Positions 1-8,024 of a DNA stretch of 64,000 nucleotides are shown piece by piece. Source of the stretch: an uncultured Draconibacterium sp. (lineage in GTDB: Bacteria > Bacteroidota > Bacteroidia > Bacteroidales > Prolixibacteraceae); NCBI GenBank assembly GCA_947492175.1, contig CANLMQ010000024.1:1-64000 (forward strand), in the 5' to 3' direction. A program made the translations under genes and the position numbers. Within the stretch, counting starts at the first letter, position 1. Each line of letters opens with the position of its first letter. A model generated the notes under the pieces. The model was given only the letters and a program-made list of their open reading frames with translations. It was not told the DNA's origin and ran no database searches.

Positions 1-294
1 CGGTATTTTGCTGGGCAAACAAAATGGTATAACAAGACTGATACATTATGTGATTTATGAATGTATGAACTTTCACGTATACACAAATTTACTAAATTTA
101 CGCTGCAAGCAGCGGGGAACTAACCCCATAGAAATTAGCGTTAAATTGTTTTGAACATTTTGAGTTTAGGCGAGCTAAAAAATTAAGGCATAGCCAAAGC
201 TACAGTGTAATTTCTTAGCAATGTATAAACTCAAAAGAATAATGCTCATTTCAAAATAATATTGGAATGATTCCCAACCATTAGGGCGAAGAGT
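1..294. repeat. Non-coding spacer with a long imperfect hairpin element
   Basis: No gene is seen here. Around 103-126 a short GCTGC/GCAGC hairpin is followed by GGGG/CCCC. From about 147 to 265 there is a long nested palindrome: the outer arms ATTGTTTTGAA...TTGAGTTTA (147-170) match, with gaps, the reverse complement of 227-262, and the inner arms near 175-195 and 201-221 (GCTAA...TAGC) also pair. The protease gene ends at 295 on the opposite strand, so this may act as its 3' structure. The layout looks like a dispersed intergenic element, but copy number cannot be judged from this window. Confidence 0.5.
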
Positions 295-2493
295 CTACCA
301 GGGGACAAAAGAAACTTTACGGGTAACAAATCTGTTATTGTAATTAAATCGGACGAAATAAACACCCGGACGATTCCCTGAAAACTTCAATCGTACACGA
401 TATCTGTCCTCTTTTAGAATTCCCACATTCATTTCCTGGCCTATCATATTATAAACTGATACGCTTTCCGAATCAATTGCCTTATCCGACTCAAGTAATA
501 AATCCGACTGGGTTGGATTAGGGTAAACCCAGACATTCATAGGTGTATCTATTACCTGTGTATCTGTCATTACTGACACATTACAAGCCAGCAATTCCAT
601 TACATTAACCATAGCGTACCCGCTTGCATTAGCATCCTGAAAATTATACCAGTCGCTGTTTTGTTTAAAATAGAATTGATTTGTCGAATTGGTTGGTTCG
701 CGCAGCGACTGATAAACAGCAAAAGTATCTTCTGCATTTATCGAACTTAGTTCAAATCCTACATAGAAAGTATCTTCTGGTTCAACTGTTTCGTCAAAGC
801 CAATAAAATTCATGGCATCTTCTGCAAATCCTGCAATGTATACGCCCTTGCTGTAAATCTTCGATTCAGGCAAACTGTTTCCATTATAAACATTTACTGT
901 AATTTTACTGTTCTTACTGCTCGAATTCAAAACCAGTTTACCAACTCCAAACGAAATGCCATCCAGAGTTTCATTTCCCGGCACCACGAAACGTTCTACG
1001 ATTTCAGTAATTCCGGCACTGTTAGATCCTCCCCAGTATCCTCTCGATTCGCCTCCAATTTTCAGCACAATGTTACCGTGTTCATCTGCATCATTAAGAT
1101 TGGTAAAAGCCGCACAGTAGTTTTCATCAGTATTAAAATTCTGACCCTCCAGACTAGTAACTCCCGAATTTAAAGGATCAAGCCAACATTTTAACTGTTT
1201 TGTAGAATCAGAACGATAATCCCATTGCATGTCGAAACGAGCAAAATAATCGTTAACCGGACTCGAGCAAGTAGCTGCTCCACCGGTTAGTGTCCCAATC
1301 AATTGTTTTTTCCCGTTAAACAAAGCACATCCTGAAGAACCTACTTCTGTTACACCTTCATCCCATCTGGAAACATTAAAAAAACCTTGTTTCAAATATT
1401 CGGGTTTAGGCCGGGAATTTGTAAAACTTGATATAGATACAGGATGATTTTCGAATGCAATCTTTTTAATATCTCCAACAGGATGATGAATACTTGCTGA
1501 TGAATCCGGAATTTCTCCACTTTGATCCCAGCCGGCATAATACGGCCTAAAATCCGGAGGAGGCATTTCATCCAGTTCTACCAGAGCAAAATCCAAACTA
1601 TCAAACTGCGCTTTCATAATTGCTCCTGATAACGAATGAGACGGATCGCCATCCAGTGGAGCACAATACGGGCTTTCGTAGTTAAATGTATAGACCGTAG
1701 TTTCAGCATAGTTCCATTCATCGTAACAATGTGAGGCAGAAAGAACATATGGTTTTTGATCTTCTGCCGTGTTATTTACAAGTGTTCCGCTACATATTTC
1801 TTCTCCGTTTACAATGAGCCGGCATACAGCGTTTTTTACTTCATTCCACAAATCGCCAATTTCACAATTTACGTCCACATTACAATCGCCGGCAATCGGT
1901 TGTTTATTGTAAGGCCTTCTTATATATTTTAATATCCCAATAAAATCGTGGTTCACTCGAGTAATCTCAAAATCATCCGGAGTTCCCATCTTTTCAGGAA
2001 CTTCATACTGAACGGTAATTTTATCACCTGCAACAGGAGCTACTGCAAACTTACCCGACGCTTTGTTATTCTGGTTGGTAAATGCACCTAAATACTGGTT
2101 CTCTTCTTCACTGTATATAAACAAACGAGTCCCATCCTGCAATTTGAACTGATTAAAAATTAAGTTGAGCGATTTTGCATCAGACGATTCAATGGTTAAT
2201 TTCCAAACATTGTATTTAGCATTTGTTGAGTACCACTGTCCTGAATTCCCGGGATTTAAATTTACCTCAAAAGCATGAGCAAACTTGAATGGTTTCAAAA
2301 GGTTATCTGTCGCTTGGTTTTCTTTAATCGCTTTATCGATAATACTTTGTTGCAATTCCGGCATTCGAACAGTATTATCAACAGCACTTTTTAAAGTATT
2401 CACCTGCAATGGAAAACCTCCAACCGAAAGCTGACCATAAGAAAAAATTGAAATAAACACCAGGGCAATACTCAACTTAATTTTAAAATACAT
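295..2493 (-). CDS. T9SS-secreted trypsin-like serine protease (lysyl endopeptidase-like)
   Basis: A 732-residue exported protease. Residues 1-20 form a signal peptide. After a prodomain-like region, about residues 200-440 form an S1-type trypsin fold: His255 in SASHC, Asp301 in SLDFAL and Ser387 in VGSSGC are the likely catalytic triad, and many Cys pairs suit an extracellular enzyme. The protein ends in a type A T9SS sorting domain (about 650-732), with the typical VYPNPT start and a PGVYFVRF core, so it should pass the outer membrane by the type IX system and be anchored or released at the surface. The S1 part resembles bacterial lysyl endopeptidases, but cleavage specificity cannot be read with certainty. 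It stands alone on the minus strand, divergent from the heme-binding genes. Confidence 0.88.
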   Translation of the reverse strand: MYFKIKLSIALVFISIFSYGQLSVGGFPLQVNTLKSAVDNTVRMPELQQSIIDKAIKENQATDNLLKPFKFAHAFEVNLNPGNSGQWYSTNAKYNVWKLTIESSDAKSLNLIFNQFKLQDGTRLFIYSEEENQYLGAFTNQNNKASGKFAVAPVAGDKITVQYEVPEKMGTPDDFEITRVNHDFIGILKYIRRPYNKQPIAGDCNVDVNCEIGDLWNEVKNAVCRLIVNGEEICSGTLVNNTAEDQKPYVLSASHCYDEWNYAETTVYTFNYESPYCAPLDGDPSHSLSGAIMKAQFDSLDFALVELDEMPPPDFRPYYAGWDQSGEIPDSSASIHHPVGDIKKIAFENHPVSISSFTNSRPKPEYLKQGFFNVSRWDEGVTEVGSSGCALFNGKKQLIGTLTGGAATCSSPVNDYFARFDMQWDYRSDSTKQLKCWLDPLNSGVTSLEGQNFNTDENYCAAFTNLNDADEHGNIVLKIGGESRGYWGGSNSAGITEIVERFVVPGNETLDGISFGVGKLVLNSSSKNSKITVNVYNGNSLPESKIYSKGVYIAGFAEDAMNFIGFDETVEPEDTFYVGFELSSINAEDTFAVYQSLREPTNSTNQFYFKQNSDWYNFQDANASGYAMVNVMELLACNVSVMTDTQVIDTPMNVWVYPNPTQSDLLLESDKAIDSESVSVYNMIGQEMNVGILKEDRYRVRLKFSGNRPGVYFVRFNYNNRFVTRKVSFVPW

Positions 2494-2651
2494 TTTCTTT
2501 AACTTACGTAGGGTGATTGTATAAACGTTCGTAAATTACATAAATTTTATTCAACGATTAGCGAATGATAAATTTTTCAACAAAATGACCTCATATATGT
2601 TTTATTGGTATTACTAATTAAAAACAATCATTTAACCTAAATTAGATTTTT

Positions 2652-3038
2652 ATGAAAAAAAAGAGTATCTCTTCCTTAATTTTTGCAGTTTTTATACTCG
2701 TGGCACTGGTATCTTCAGCCGAAACTGATCCAACAAAAAAGTCAACATTACCTGAAAACGTAAAAACTGTAGTAGATAAATCTTGTTTTGGATGTCATCA
2801 TACAGGCTCAAAAAACGAAGATGCCAAGAAAGAACTGGATTTTAAAAAATTGCACAGTCTTTCTACCATAAAGAAAATTAAAGTATATAAAGAAATTGGC
2901 GATGCCATAGAAAAAGGAGAAATGCCTCCTAAAAAATTCATTGAAAAATATCCCGAGAAACAACTTACTGACGAGGAAAAACAGGTTCTGTTAACCTGGT
3001 CGAAAAAGGAAGCTGAAGCTTTGGTTAAATCAAAATAA
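2652..3038 (+). CDS. Small exported heme-binding (cytochrome c-like) protein
   Basis: A 128-residue protein with an N-terminal signal peptide (about 1-23) and one c-type heme motif, CFGCH (Cys45, Cys48, His49). A GEMPPKKF segment around residue 90 offers a likely distal ligand region, as in the short heme-binding domains common in Bacteroidota. It is expected in the periplasm, with electron transfer or heme sensing as possible roles; the exact role is unknown. The next gene starts one base after its stop and encodes a second CxxCH protein, so the two are probably co-transcribed and may work as a pair. Confidence 0.75.
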   Translation: MKKKSISSLIFAVFILVALVSSAETDPTKKSTLPENVKTVVDKSCFGCHHTGSKNEDAKKELDFKKLHSLSTIKKIKVYKEIGDAIEKGEMPPKKFIEKYPEKQLTDEEKQVLLTWSKKEAEALVKSK

Positions 3039-3039
3039 T

Positions 3040-3513
3040 ATGCGCAAAATAGTTCGTCTTGCGGGAATTGTTTTGGTAGTTGCATTTGTGGTTATGCAGT
3101 TTTTTCACCCCGAGAAAAATAGCGCGGATTCCACAGAAAATCACATTTTTAATACCGAGCAAATACCGCCCAACATACAAACCATTTTAAAAAATGCCTG
3201 CATGGACTGTCATTCGAACCACACCAGCTATTCATGGTATCATCGTATTGCACCGGTTTCGTGGATGGTAAACAAACACATTAAGGATGGGAAAAAAGAG
3301 CTTAATTTCTCGGAGTGGAGCGAAATGGATGTGTTTGAAAAAATTACAAAACTGGAAGAAGCCTGCCAGGAGACAGAAAGAAAAACCATGCCTATAAAAT
3401 CGTATAGAAACATACATGCTGTAGCCCGGCTTACCGATGAACAAATTGCAGAACTGTGCAACTGGTCCACAAAATTAAGCGAAGAATTGCTTGCCAAAGC
3501 CATCGAAAATTAA
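3040..3513 (+). CDS. Heme-binding domain protein (Haem_bd family)
   Basis: A 157-residue protein with one N-terminal membrane helix (about 5-22) and a heme attachment motif CMDCH at Cys54, Cys57 and His58. The segment after it, with SYSWYHRIAPVSW and the following NKHIKDGKKELNFSEW, is typical of the Haem_bd family (PF14376, by recall). A late KTMPIKSYR segment matches the MPP-type distal region of its neighbour. The start lies one base after the stop of the upstream heme protein, which argues for translational coupling. It is probably anchored to the inner membrane and faces the periplasm. Function beyond heme binding is not known. Confidence 0.82.
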   Translation: MRKIVRLAGIVLVVAFVVMQFFHPEKNSADSTENHIFNTEQIPPNIQTILKNACMDCHSNHTSYSWYHRIAPVSWMVNKHIKDGKKELNFSEWSEMDVFEKITKLEEACQETERKTMPIKSYRNIHAVARLTDEQIAELCNWSTKLSEELLAKAIEN

Positions 3514-3612
3514 TACTGATCTTTTGTTAATTCCTCTATCTTTACATCCATTGGTATTTTTATGAGATTTAATCAGGAATCTGGTAGATTAAATAGCAAA
3601 CAGTAATTATAT

Positions 3613-4026
3613 ATGAAGGTTTTGGTAATGTATGTTGATGAGTTTGGTTACAAACCGGCTCAAAAGAACCTGGCGGATGCTGAAGAGACAAGTGATGGAG
3701 CAACATTCCGCGATTCGATACTGGCTTTTATACAGGTAGAAGAAAGTGATGAAGAGAAGGATGTTAAAAGCCGCGAGAAAAAATTGGTAAACCATTTAAA
3801 ATGGACAGCCAGAAAAAACAACTGTAAAAGTGTAATTCTTCACTCTTTTGCCCATTTATCTGAATCAAAAGCCTCGGTTGATTTTACCAAAGAACTTTTT
3901 GATTTAGCCGAACAAAGGTTACAAAATGCAGATTTTAAAACGGCACAAACTCCTTTCGGCTACTTTCTTGACCTTGAAATAAAAGCTCCCGGATTTTCAC
4001 TGGCCCGAATTTGGGCTACACTTTAA
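3613..4026 (+). CDS. Free-standing threonyl-tRNA synthetase editing domain protein
   Basis: A 137-residue cytosolic protein resembling the archaeal-type ThrRS editing domain (tRNA-Thr_ED, a D-aminoacyl-tRNA deacylase-like fold), which removes serine mischarged on tRNA-Thr. Visible signatures are the N-terminal strand KVLVMYVDEFGY, a central LAFIQVE strand, the HSFAHLSES motif (His77, His81) and a TPFGYF motif near 113-118. In archaeal enzymes, as I recall them, the last motif continues Tyr-Lys, with the Lys catalytic; here those positions are Phe118 and Leu119, so the classic catalytic lysine seems absent. It could be a divergent trans-editing factor or a protein of other function. It has no synthetase partner nearby. 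Confidence 0.72.
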   Translation: MKVLVMYVDEFGYKPAQKNLADAEETSDGATFRDSILAFIQVEESDEEKDVKSREKKLVNHLKWTARKNNCKSVILHSFAHLSESKASVDFTKELFDLAEQRLQNADFKTAQTPFGYFLDLEIKAPGFSLARIWATL

Positions 4027-4100
4027 TTCGATGTTGGATACCAGATCATCTGCATTCTACGTGATTCTGACTACCTGATACCCGTTTCTGTGTTTCACTC

Positions 4101-4128
4101 TGAACTCTGAACCCTGAACTCTGAACTC
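4101..4128. repeat. 7-bp tandem repeat (TGAACTC x4)
   Basis: Four head-to-tail heptamers, TGAACTC, TGAACCC, TGAACTC, TGAACTC, lie in the spacer before the helicase gene. Just downstream (about 4156-4193) a CTT motif recurs at 7- or 14-base spacing, suggesting a second, more decayed heptamer array of different sequence. See the matching arrays at 5558, 15862, 16751, 19521 and 37727. Confidence 0.75.
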
Positions 4129-4169
4129 TGTGACTGCACACTTAACAAACTCTACTTTCTTCCCGCTTC

Positions 4170-4202
4170 TTGCTACGTGCTTCCAACTTTAAACTATCTT
4201 TG
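4170..4202 (+). promoter_or_regulatory. Candidate Bacteroidota promoter of the helicase gene
   Basis: TATCTTTG at 4195-4202 fits the Bacteroidota -7 consensus TAnnTTTG, and a TTG at 4170-4172 lies 22 bases upstream as a weak -33 element. The helicase ATG follows 19 bases after the -7 box, so the leader would be very short. Confidence 0.45.
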
Positions 4203-4221
4203 CACACAAATAAGCAGATAA

Positions 4222-5463
4222 ATGAAGTTTGAGGAATATTCCATTTCGTACGAGATAAAAAAAAACCTGGCAAAACACGATTTTCGACGGCCAACAGATA
4301 TTCAGTTTAAGGCCATTCCACCTATTTTAAGAGGCGAAGATGTTTTGGCCATTGCACAAACCGGCACAGGAAAAACTGCAGCCTTTGCTATTCCGGTGAT
4401 TCATAAAATACAGCAGGCAAAAAAACTACGACGTGCTGATGGAATAAAATGTTTGGTAATGGCTCCTACCCACGAACTGGCCCAACAAATAACAGACGTT
4501 TTTAAATCGATTTCAAAAAATACGGGTGTTAAAACGACCCACATTATTGGAGGAGTTGAACAGGCTCCTCAAATAGAACAATTACAGGGAGGTATAGATA
4601 TTCTGGTGGCAACACCGGGCCGGCTCTTCGATTTGGTTAGTCAAGGCTATCTAATGCTGCACCGCGTTGAAACCTTAATTCTTGATGAAGCTGATCACAT
4701 GCTTGATTTGGGTTTTATAAAAGACATAAATGATCTTATTCGATTTTTACCCAAAAAAAGGCAAACGCTTTTCTTTTCGGCAACCATTAATCCCAAAATA
4801 AAGAAACTGGCTTACTCGCTGGTAAAAAAGCCAATTAGGATCCAGATTTCACCCAAAAATCCAGTGGCAAAAAATATCGTACACGAGGTTGCTTTTATAG
4901 AAATGGAAGATAAACGAGCTTTCCTTGAACGTTTGGTAGATGAAAATCCGGAAGCTAAGATACTTGCATTTGTTCGCACCAAAGTACGTGCCGAAAGAGT
5001 AAAAAAAGCCATGGAACGCGTTAAAATTGAAAGCGAGACCATTCACAGCGACAAAGATCAAAAAGAACGCACAACTACACTCGACCGTTTTAAAAGAGGC
5101 TATATAAAACTCTTGATTACCACCGATGTAAGTGCCCGTGGAATTGACATTCCGAATGTGGATTTTGTGGTAAATTACGATCTGCCCGAAGTGCCCGAAA
5201 ACTATGTTCACCGTGTTGGGCGAACTGGCCGGGGCAATAAAAAAGGCAGGGCTGTATCGTTTTGCAGTAGCGAAGAAAAGGAGTATCTGGATGGAATTGA
5301 AGCGTTTCTGGATAAAGAAATAGCGGTACTTGAAATAGAAAAAGAGGACTACATTGATACTCTCGAATTTACAAAAGACACCGATTACAACTGGAAGAAA
5401 CTTATACGCGATAACGAAAAAGAGCTGAAAGAAGTTAAAAAGAAAAAGAAGAAAAAGAAGTGA
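4222..5463 (+). CDS. DEAD-box ATP-dependent RNA helicase (RhlE-like)
   Basis: A 413-residue RNA helicase with the full motif set: Q motif (RRPTDIQF near 22-29), motif I AQTGTGKT (45-52), Ia PTHELAQQ (82-89), Ib TPGRL (131-135), II DEAD (155-158), III SAT (186-188), V TTDVSARGID (300-309) and VI HRVGRTGRG (330-338). It uses ATP to unwind or remodel RNA duplexes, in ribosome assembly or RNA decay. The C-terminus is a lysine-rich tail ending in eight lysines, probably an RNA-binding extension. It is most like the RhlE group, but group assignment by eye is uncertain. It is monocistronic, with its own candidate promoter. Confidence 0.92.
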   Translation: MKFEEYSISYEIKKNLAKHDFRRPTDIQFKAIPPILRGEDVLAIAQTGTGKTAAFAIPVIHKIQQAKKLRRADGIKCLVMAPTHELAQQITDVFKSISKNTGVKTTHIIGGVEQAPQIEQLQGGIDILVATPGRLFDLVSQGYLMLHRVETLILDEADHMLDLGFIKDINDLIRFLPKKRQTLFFSATINPKIKKLAYSLVKKPIRIQISPKNPVAKNIVHEVAFIEMEDKRAFLERLVDENPEAKILAFVRTKVRAERVKKAMERVKIESETIHSDKDQKERTTTLDRFKRGYIKLLITTDVSARGIDIPNVDFVVNYDLPEVPENYVHRVGRTGRGNKKGRAVSFCSSEEKEYLDGIEAFLDKEIAVLEIEKEDYIDTLEFTKDTDYNWKKLIRDNEKELKEVKKKKKKKK

Positions 5464-5557
5464 TCAGTCGCTGTCCCAGTGAAATCCGAAGATAAAATTA
5501 AAGGAAGAGTTATTAGTTATTAGGAAAAACCTGAACCTGTTGAGTCGATCAACAAAC

Positions 5558-5599
5558 CTGCAACCTGCAACCTGTAACCTGTAACCTGTAACCTGCAAC
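5558..5599. repeat. 7-bp tandem repeat (CTGCAAC/CTGTAAC x6)
   Basis: Six consecutive heptamers (CTGCAAC, CTGCAAC, CTGTAAC three times, CTGCAAC) fill the gap between the convergent helicase and DUF1080 genes, only 8 bases from the stop codon of the latter. Unit length is the same as at 4101 and 15862, but the sequence differs. Confidence 0.85.
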
Positions 5600-5607
5600 A
5601 ACCTCTG

Positions 5608-6285
5608 CTATAACTCCCTCATCCAAATATTTCGAATTTCTGATGTGGTTATCCAGGTACAAATCCCAAATGGTTTCGAAAGATCCACCTCGGGGCGTGT
5701 GTTTAGCTTTCTTCCCCGGTAGCTAAAATCCACCAACTTATCTGCATCTACCCAAGCCGTTATTTGCTCATCTGTTACCTGTAGTTTTATTTGATACCAA
5801 ACATCTTTATCAAAACGTTTTAAGGTCTTTGTTTCATTTTCCGACGCATCTAAACCATCAATGCAACTCAGTCCAACAACAGGGCCTCCCCATCCGCCTA
5901 ATATCAGGGAACAAAACTCATCATTAACAGGAAATGTCATTCCACAAAAGAAATCATTACCTGCCGTTTTACAGGCTTCGAGATTCACTTCGTAATTCAT
6001 TTTCGGAAATTCCCCTGTCCAGGTGATTCCACTTACACCATCGCCCATATTTATAACAATCTTCCCTTCTGAAACCGTTATGGGGCCCTCTGTTCCAAAG
6101 TTTGTAATCTCCCAGCCATTCAATGTTTTCCCGTCAAACAATAACTGCCCTCCTTCCGGAACATCAAAACCAGAAACAGGAGTATCACTATGATTATTTT
6201 GTTTTTTCTTTTGCGGCGTACAAGCCAGAACCAGTACAAGAAAAACAATTGCGGAAAGCCTTGGATATAACTTTCTAAAGTCCAT
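5608..6285 (-). CDS. DUF1080 (3-keto-disaccharide hydrolase-like) lipoprotein
   Basis: A 225-residue lipoprotein: a hydrophobic N-terminus ending in a lipobox (LVLAC, Cys22) is followed by a polar linker and one DUF1080 (PF06439) domain from about residue 45 to the end. The family hallmarks are visible in LLFDGKTLNGWE and in the late WYQIKLQVTDEQITAWVD strand pair. It has a concanavalin-like beta-sandwich; members have been linked to glycoside or 3-keto-sugar hydrolysis and to carbohydrate binding, but the activity of this protein is not established. It would be anchored in the outer membrane or face the periplasm. It is encoded alone, convergent with the helicase gene. Confidence 0.85.
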   Translation of the reverse strand: MDFRKLYPRLSAIVFLVLVLACTPQKKKQNNHSDTPVSGFDVPEGGQLLFDGKTLNGWEITNFGTEGPITVSEGKIVINMGDGVSGITWTGEFPKMNYEVNLEACKTAGNDFFCGMTFPVNDEFCSLILGGWGGPVVGLSCIDGLDASENETKTLKRFDKDVWYQIKLQVTDEQITAWVDADKLVDFSYRGRKLNTRPEVDLSKPFGICTWITTSEIRNIWMREL

Positions 6286-6371
6286 TTTTATTCGAAGTTA
6301 GGAAAGAAAATTCCGTTAACCCTAAATTTGTATCGAAATTTTATGATTTGATTTCTAATTTGTATTCCAAT

Positions 6372-7679
6372 TTATCCTACAAACTTATACCCCAGTCCAT
6401 TTACCGTTTCCTTAACCATTTCCATGTTGTATCCCGAACCGGTTATTTTTACTTCGTTTGTTTGATTATTGGCGACCACCTGTGTTATTCCTTTCAGAGC
6501 TTCCAGATTACGTTTTACATTAGCTTCACAATGCGAGCAGGTCATTCCCTCTACTTTAACAACAGCACCTTTTGATTGCGCCATACTTCTTTTTTTCTGC
6601 CGGATCTGCAAAAAATAACCTCCAATTATTAACCCAATTAAAAGAATCGCAGAAACCAGTTCCAACCACTGTGGTAACATTTCATGACCGCTGCCATCAC
6701 CATGAATGTGCATAACTTTGCTCAATATAAAATCGGCGGGAATAAAATAATTTGTCAACAAACCAAAAATAATTGCACCTCCAATAATAGTAGACAAGTA
6801 AACTGTCAGTGACTTTCGTCCCATGGTTTTTCCCAGTACCGTCATTGTTGCAACGTTTGTTGCGGGTCCTGCCATTAAAAAAACCAGTGCTGCACCCGGA
6901 GATACTCCTTTAAGTAGCAATACTGCTGCAATAGGTATTGAACCGGTAGCACAAATATAAATAGGAACCGATGCCAAAAGGACAACAAGAATTTCAATCA
7001 ATCCCAGTCCCTGAAAACGGCTAAAAAAATCGTCCGGCAAAACAACAGCAATTAATGCAGCCGCTAAAAATCCAAGTATTAACCACTTTGCAATATCCTG
7101 TAAAAGTTCTATAAATGCATAGTCTGCTGCCCTGATCAGCGGTTTTCGGTTATCCGGAGCTGAGGATGTATGACATCCGCAATCATCGTCATCGCATGAC
7201 TCCACACCTTCAACTGCTGCCAAGTCGAGTTTAAACGATGCAAACGGTGAGGCAGGTTTTGGCGGTTCTTTTACAAACCAATTGGTAAATACGCCCCCCA
7301 GCACACCTGTAATAAATGCTACAAACGGGCGTAACAAAGCGAAAGGCCAACCCAGCATTGAGTAGGTTGCAAAAATAGAGTCGACACCGGTTTGTGGAGT
7401 TGAAATAAGAAACGAATTACTTGCTCCTTTAGAAGCGCCATTTTTAAAAAACGAAATTCCTGTTGGAATTACACCACATGAACACAAAGGCATCGGAATC
7501 CCCAATAAGGAAGCGTTCAGCGCCGATTTAAAATCAGATTTTCCGAGGTATTTATCGATGTGTTTCTGCGGAAAATAAACTTTCAATAATCCGGCGAAAA
7601 TTAAACCCAGCAACAACCAGGGCGCCATTTCCATCAACAAAAACCACAATTCTTCAATATAGTTTTGAATATACTCCAT
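6372..7679 (-). CDS. SO_0444-type Cu/Zn efflux permease with C-terminal HMA domain
   Basis: A 435-residue inner-membrane protein. Eight or so hydrophobic segments form two repeats of the permease family (PF03773, ArsP_1-like), with the conserved PLCSCGVIPTG motif near residue 61 and a second PIYICATGSIP motif in the second half. A cytosolic loop between the repeats contains an acidic Cys/His cluster (SCDDDDCGCH, about 159-168) likely to bind metal. The last 65 residues are a heavy-metal-associated domain with the CxxC motif in MTCSHC. The family is annotated as SO_0444 copper/zinc efflux transporters; the fused metallochaperone domain fits delivery of Cu or Zn to the pore. Substrate is inferred from family only. 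Confidence 0.85.
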   Translation of the reverse strand: MEYIQNYIEELWFLLMEMAPWLLLGLIFAGLLKVYFPQKHIDKYLGKSDFKSALNASLLGIPMPLCSCGVIPTGISFFKNGASKGASNSFLISTPQTGVDSIFATYSMLGWPFALLRPFVAFITGVLGGVFTNWFVKEPPKPASPFASFKLDLAAVEGVESCDDDDCGCHTSSAPDNRKPLIRAADYAFIELLQDIAKWLILGFLAAALIAVVLPDDFFSRFQGLGLIEILVVLLASVPIYICATGSIPIAAVLLLKGVSPGAALVFLMAGPATNVATMTVLGKTMGRKSLTVYLSTIIGGAIIFGLLTNYFIPADFILSKVMHIHGDGSGHEMLPQWLELVSAILLIGLIIGGYFLQIRQKKRSMAQSKGAVVKVEGMTCSHCEANVKRNLEALKGITQVVANNQTNEVKITGSGYNMEMVKETVNGLGYKFVG

Positions 7680-7832
7680 ACGATTTCTTATTTACACTTA
7701 AAACAAACAAAATACAGGCTTGTTTTTTCGCTCCAAAATTAAAAGTTTGTAAATTAAAAAGTCATCTAAGAGTTATGATAAAAAACAGCGTTCTAATTAT
7801 TCAAAATTTCCGACCTTCTTTTTGAATGAAAA

Positions 7833-7863
7833 AAAGTGGCTCCGTCACACAACGAAGCCACTT
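7833..7863. terminator. Bidirectional intrinsic-type terminator hairpin
   Basis: An imperfect palindrome AAAGTGGCTcCGT...ACGaAGCCACTTT (one mismatch) with a 5-base loop, flanked by an A-run on the left. On the minus strand the A-run becomes a U-run after the stem. It lies about 160 bases downstream of the ilvC stop, so it could end the ilvC transcript and also insulate the permease gene, which starts at 7679. Confidence 0.65.
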
Positions 7864-7894
7864 TATAGAATTTATATACTGTCTGTTTTAGTGC

Positions 7895-8020
7895 AACAGA
7901 TTAAATCATTGAGTTAAATTGCAAAAGACAAGGCTTTCGAAGTTTTGAAAACCAAGGAGTTTACTTGCATAAACGACTGTTTTCCAAACGAGAGTAACGC
8001 AGTCCTTTGTGATTTTAGCA
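7895..8020. repeat. Degenerate inverted-repeat element downstream of ilvC
   Basis: Between the terminator and the ilvC stop lies an element whose ends resemble each other in inverted orientation: the start (ATTGCAAAAGACAAGGC, from about 7918) is similar to the reverse complement of the end (8000-8020). It carries no open frame. Its nested structure is reminiscent of the hairpin element at 100-265. This is a by-eye assignment. Confidence 0.35.
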
Positions 8021-8024
8021 ATGA

